From IMG/VR virus record IMGVR_UViG_3300032241_002751, positions 1 to 23,107 of that record: 23,107 bases of DNA. One strand, 5' to 3'. The DNA is from a virus. The notes under the pieces were generated by a model. That model saw nothing but the letters and a program-made list of their open reading frames with translations, made no database searches and was not told where the DNA came from. Shown here one piece after another: positions 20,979 through 23,107 of the stretch (its first letter is position 1; the number at the start of each line of letters is the position of its first letter). Both the position numbers and the translations under genes were made by a program.

Positions 20979-22185
20979 TTTTTTACAATATTTGACAGAA
21001 GCTGAAGAACAAGAAAAAGGCAAAGCATTAAAACATTTAACACATGTTGAGGATTATGTAATACATGGAGGTCATGAAGGTGTTGCAACTGCAGATCATC
21101 ACCTCCAATCATTACACAATATGTTGCTTGGTAAAAATGCACCAGTTCATGTATCAACTAAATGGGACGGTGCACCGTCAGTAGTTTTTGGACAACACCC
21201 ACAAACAGGTCAATTTTTTGTTGCATCTAAATCTGCTTTTAATAAGACGCCGAAAATAAATTATACCGATGAAGATATTGAAGCCAATCATGGTCATGCT
21301 CCAGGGTTAGTTGAAAAACTAAAAGCGGCGCTACGTTATTTACCTTCAATTATGCCACGTAACGGCGGTGTATATCAAGGCGATTTACTTCATACAGAAG
21401 GCGATGCCAAAACAAAAGGCGGAATGACAAGTATAACGCCTAATACCATTACATATTCAGCCCCAGAAGAATCTGCTGAGGGTCAAAATATGCATAAAAA
21501 ATTAGGAATTGTTGTACATACCAAATATTCAGGTCGCGGCGGTTTAGAAAATTTATCTGCTGGGCCTCTTGATGATAAAACAAGAGCTAAATTTGGCGAA
21601 CATCCGGATGTTAATAATGTTGATCCAAGCGTCCAAGTTAATCCTTCTAACTATACTCCAGAAGAACAAAGACAATTTTTAGAGCATATGGAAAATGCTC
21701 GTAGATCTTATGGGAGAATGGCGCCCGAAGCTATGGATGCTATAGCAGGCCATGGAACTTCTTTAGAAGCTCATATCAATGATATGGTAAGAAAAAGTGG
21801 TGCTCCATCTGTCCAAGGTTATATAGATCATCTCACAGATAAACATAATAAAGAAATATCAAAATTAAAAACTCAAAAATCAATTGATCTAAGAAATCAG
21901 CAACATGAAGCTGTTATTAGGCATATTATTGAAAATCAAAAACATTTTAAAGATGCATTAGATTTACATGGTCATTTACAAAAAGCTAAAAACGTTTTGG
22001 TTGGCGTAATGGCTAAAAATAACCCTTATCATCATAGCGTTGCAGGGCGACCAACTGATCCAGAAGGCGCAGTTGTTGTTGATAAAAATGGTAATATGAG
22101 CAAGTTTGTAAATAGAGATGAATTTTCAAAATTAAATTTTCTAAAAGGCCAATTCCAAAAACAAAAAGCAGAAGAAAATGCTTAG
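20971..22185 (+). CDS. Ligase-like nucleotidyltransferase protein (KxDG motif; DUF6267-like)
   Basis: This 404-residue protein contains the active-site motif of ATP-dependent DNA/RNA ligases and capping enzymes, KWDGAPSVVFG (K64 as likely AMP-accepting lysine). Other expected elements are SKSAFNK (about 86-92), VYQGDLL (134-140, motif III-like), GIVVHTKYSG (179-188), and near the C-terminus EGAVVVDKNGN (365-375, motif IV-like) with SKFVN (377-381, motif V-like). A helical insertion occupies about 215-340. The N-terminus MHNFLQYLTEA has the shared capsid-targeting-like pattern with LTE at 8-10. It overlaps genes on both sides by 8 bases. Whether it joins nucleic acid is unproven; related phage proteins are mostly unannotated. 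Confidence 0.72.
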   Translation: MHNFLQYLTEAEEQEKGKALKHLTHVEDYVIHGGHEGVATADHHLQSLHNMLLGKNAPVHVSTKWDGAPSVVFGQHPQTGQFFVASKSAFNKTPKINYTDEDIEANHGHAPGLVEKLKAALRYLPSIMPRNGGVYQGDLLHTEGDAKTKGGMTSITPNTITYSAPEESAEGQNMHKKLGIVVHTKYSGRGGLENLSAGPLDDKTRAKFGEHPDVNNVDPSVQVNPSNYTPEEQRQFLEHMENARRSYGRMAPEAMDAIAGHGTSLEAHINDMVRKSGAPSVQGYIDHLTDKHNKEISKLKTQKSIDLRNQQHEAVIRHIIENQKHFKDALDLHGHLQKAKNVLVGVMAKNNPYHHSVAGRPTDPEGAVVVDKNGNMSKFVNRDEFSKLNFLKGQFQKQKAEENA

Positions 22186-22837
22186 ATTTAAATATTTTTT
22201 CTTAAAAGAAGAACAGGAAGTACATCATGATATAACCTTTATGAGAGGCAATCCTATTCATATAGGACATCAAACAGTTGTAGATCAAGTTGTTAATTCC
22301 GCCGCCAATCATGGCGGCGGACATACTGTTTATTTAACTCGCTCTCATGACCATAAGAAAAACCCCTTGACGCCTGAACAAAAACTTCAATATGCTAAAA
22401 TGGCATTTCCTAATGCTAATATTGAATTGACTTCTCCTGATGCTCCAACGATATTGCATCAAGCTTCGAAATTACATGGTCAAGGCGTTAACAATTTACA
22501 TGTTCATGTTGGTTCTGATAGAGTTGAACAATTCAGACAATTACTTTCACATTATAATGGCCAAAGAGGAAATCATGGTTTTTATAAATTTGATAGTATC
22601 AATGTTTATCCAGTAGGATCAGAAAGAAGCGATGAAGATGAAGGAGTTGCAGGTGCATCAGCAACAGCAATGAGAGATGCTGCGCAAAGAGGAGACAGAG
22701 AATCTTTCTATGCTATGGCGCCAACAAATTTAACAGCAGATCAAAAAGAACAAATGTTACAAGACACAGCTGCAGGTATGGTTCCGCCGCCAAAGCCTGT
22801 AAAACAAGTTAAAGAAACCCCTATTAGGAAAAAATAA
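22178..22837 (+). CDS. HIGH-motif nucleotidyltransferase (NMN adenylyltransferase/cytidylyltransferase-like)
   Basis: This 219-residue protein has the nucleotidyltransferase signature FMRGNPIHIGH (21-31). It also has LTRSHDHKKNPLTPEQKLQYAKMAFP after the second strand, HVHVGSDRVEQF (108-119) and the late SATAMRDAA (161-169, equivalent to the family ISGTxMR). Such enzymes join NMN, pantetheine phosphate or similar to a nucleotide; an NMN-adenylyltransferase-like role in NAD metabolism is one option. The N-terminus MLRFKYFFLKEE carries the shared motif with LKE at 9-11. The C-terminal tail (PPPKPVKQVKETP) is Pro/Lys-rich and disordered. The stop is one base before the next ATG. Confidence 0.78.
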   Translation: MLRFKYFFLKEEQEVHHDITFMRGNPIHIGHQTVVDQVVNSAANHGGGHTVYLTRSHDHKKNPLTPEQKLQYAKMAFPNANIELTSPDAPTILHQASKLHGQGVNNLHVHVGSDRVEQFRQLLSHYNGQRGNHGFYKFDSINVYPVGSERSDEDEGVAGASATAMRDAAQRGDRESFYAMAPTNLTADQKEQMLQDTAAGMVPPPKPVKQVKETPIRKK

Positions 22838-22838
22838 C

Positions 22839-23107
22839 ATGGCCACATTTAATTCTGCAAATGGTAGTTATCTATCAGGTAATAAGTCTTTATTTGAAAC
22901 AATGACTTTGGCGATGCCAAATGGGTCAATTATAAGCAATACCAATCCTTTGCCTGTATCTCTTGGAGGTGCAAATATTGCAATTTCTGGAAATAGTATA
23001 AATGTTAGTTTCCCAACAACACAAAATGTTTCATTTAGTAATCAATCTGTATACATAACAACAAATGTTGTTGCTCAAGTTAATAACTTACCATTAACAC
23101 AAAATGT
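22839..23107 (+). CDS. N-terminal part of a virion structural protein (3' end outside window)
   Basis: The frame runs open from ATG 22839 to the window end (89 codons). It begins MATFNSANGSYLSGNKSLFE, then PNGSIISNTNPLPVSLGG, followed by Asn/Val/Ser/Thr-rich beta-like sequence containing repeated TQNV. This composition is typical of fibre or decoration proteins of T4-like phages; I recall similar starts on virion genes. A 12-base direct repeat (23018-23029 and 23096-23107) is 78 bases apart, matching a 26-residue repeat unit. It lies at the end of the late operon. Which structural role it has cannot be determined from this part. Confidence 0.7.
   Translation, partial: MATFNSANGSYLSGNKSLFETMTLAMPNGSIISNTNPLPVSLGGANIAISGNSINVSFPTTQNVSFSNQSVYITTNVVAQVNNLPLTQN

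Overview
The window is a piece of an AT-rich genome of a large T4-like myovirus (tailed phage). It carries the T4 replication core in recognisable form: sliding clamp gp45, clamp loader gp44/gp62, translational repressor RegA, DNA polymerase gp43, recombinase UvsX and helicase gp41. Intergenic TATAAATA boxes match the T4 late-promoter consensus. Two things point to an alphaproteobacterial host: a DUF1127 (YjiS-like) small protein of the kind common in Alphaproteobacteria, and an hsp20 gene preceded by a promoter resembling an alphaproteobacterial RpoH (sigma-32) site. The host assignment is inference.

Layout. (1) 1-593: the end of a phage gene of unknown function, then a MazG/PRA-PH-like NTP pyrophosphohydrolase. 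(2) 634-6779: a tightly packed plus-strand run that reads as a DNA base hypermodification module. It encodes a TET/JBP-type 2OG-Fe(II) dioxygenase, a class II glutamine amidotransferase, a GCS-like amidoligase, a GNAT acetyltransferase, a protein of the alpha-glutamyl/putrescinyl-thymine pyrophosphorylase class, a P-loop kinase of the DNA-base-kinase type, a small DUF3310-like protein and a GT-A glycosyltransferase. (3) 6797-9569: gp45 (with terminator), gp44, gp62, regA and a conserved hypothetical. (4) 9566-10240, minus strand: a two-gene spanin cassette with its own late-type promoter. (5) 10240-11277: a small unknown gene, then an hsp20 - DUF1127 - 16-codon ORF operon closed by a terminator. 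(6) 11292-11888: a GH19-type endolysin. (7) 11885-14821: gp43 behind a near-consensus sigma-70 promoter, broken in two ways. A degenerate homing-endonuclease remnant interrupts it, and a TAG stop flanked by identical CTT codons lies inside polymerase motif B. (8) 14835-18812: a small hypothetical, a membrane coiled-coil protein, UvsX, gp41 and two small proteins. (9) 18815-18980: a probable noncoding RNA with late promoter, hairpins and terminator. (10) 19006-23107: a late operon of four enzyme-like proteins sharing an N-terminal motif that resembles a T4 capsid-targeting sequence, then the start of a virion protein.

How it fits together. Region 2 could oxidise a pyrimidine in phage DNA, phosphorylate the hydroxymethyl group, replace it with an amine-containing group and further decorate it by amide formation, acetylation or glycosylation. 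That would protect the genome copied by the replisome encoded next to it. The final region would package repair or nucleotide-handling enzymes into the head for delivery with the DNA. The individual families are read directly from motifs; the pathway order, chemical product and packaging are inference. No tRNA gene, CRISPR array or insertion sequence was seen.
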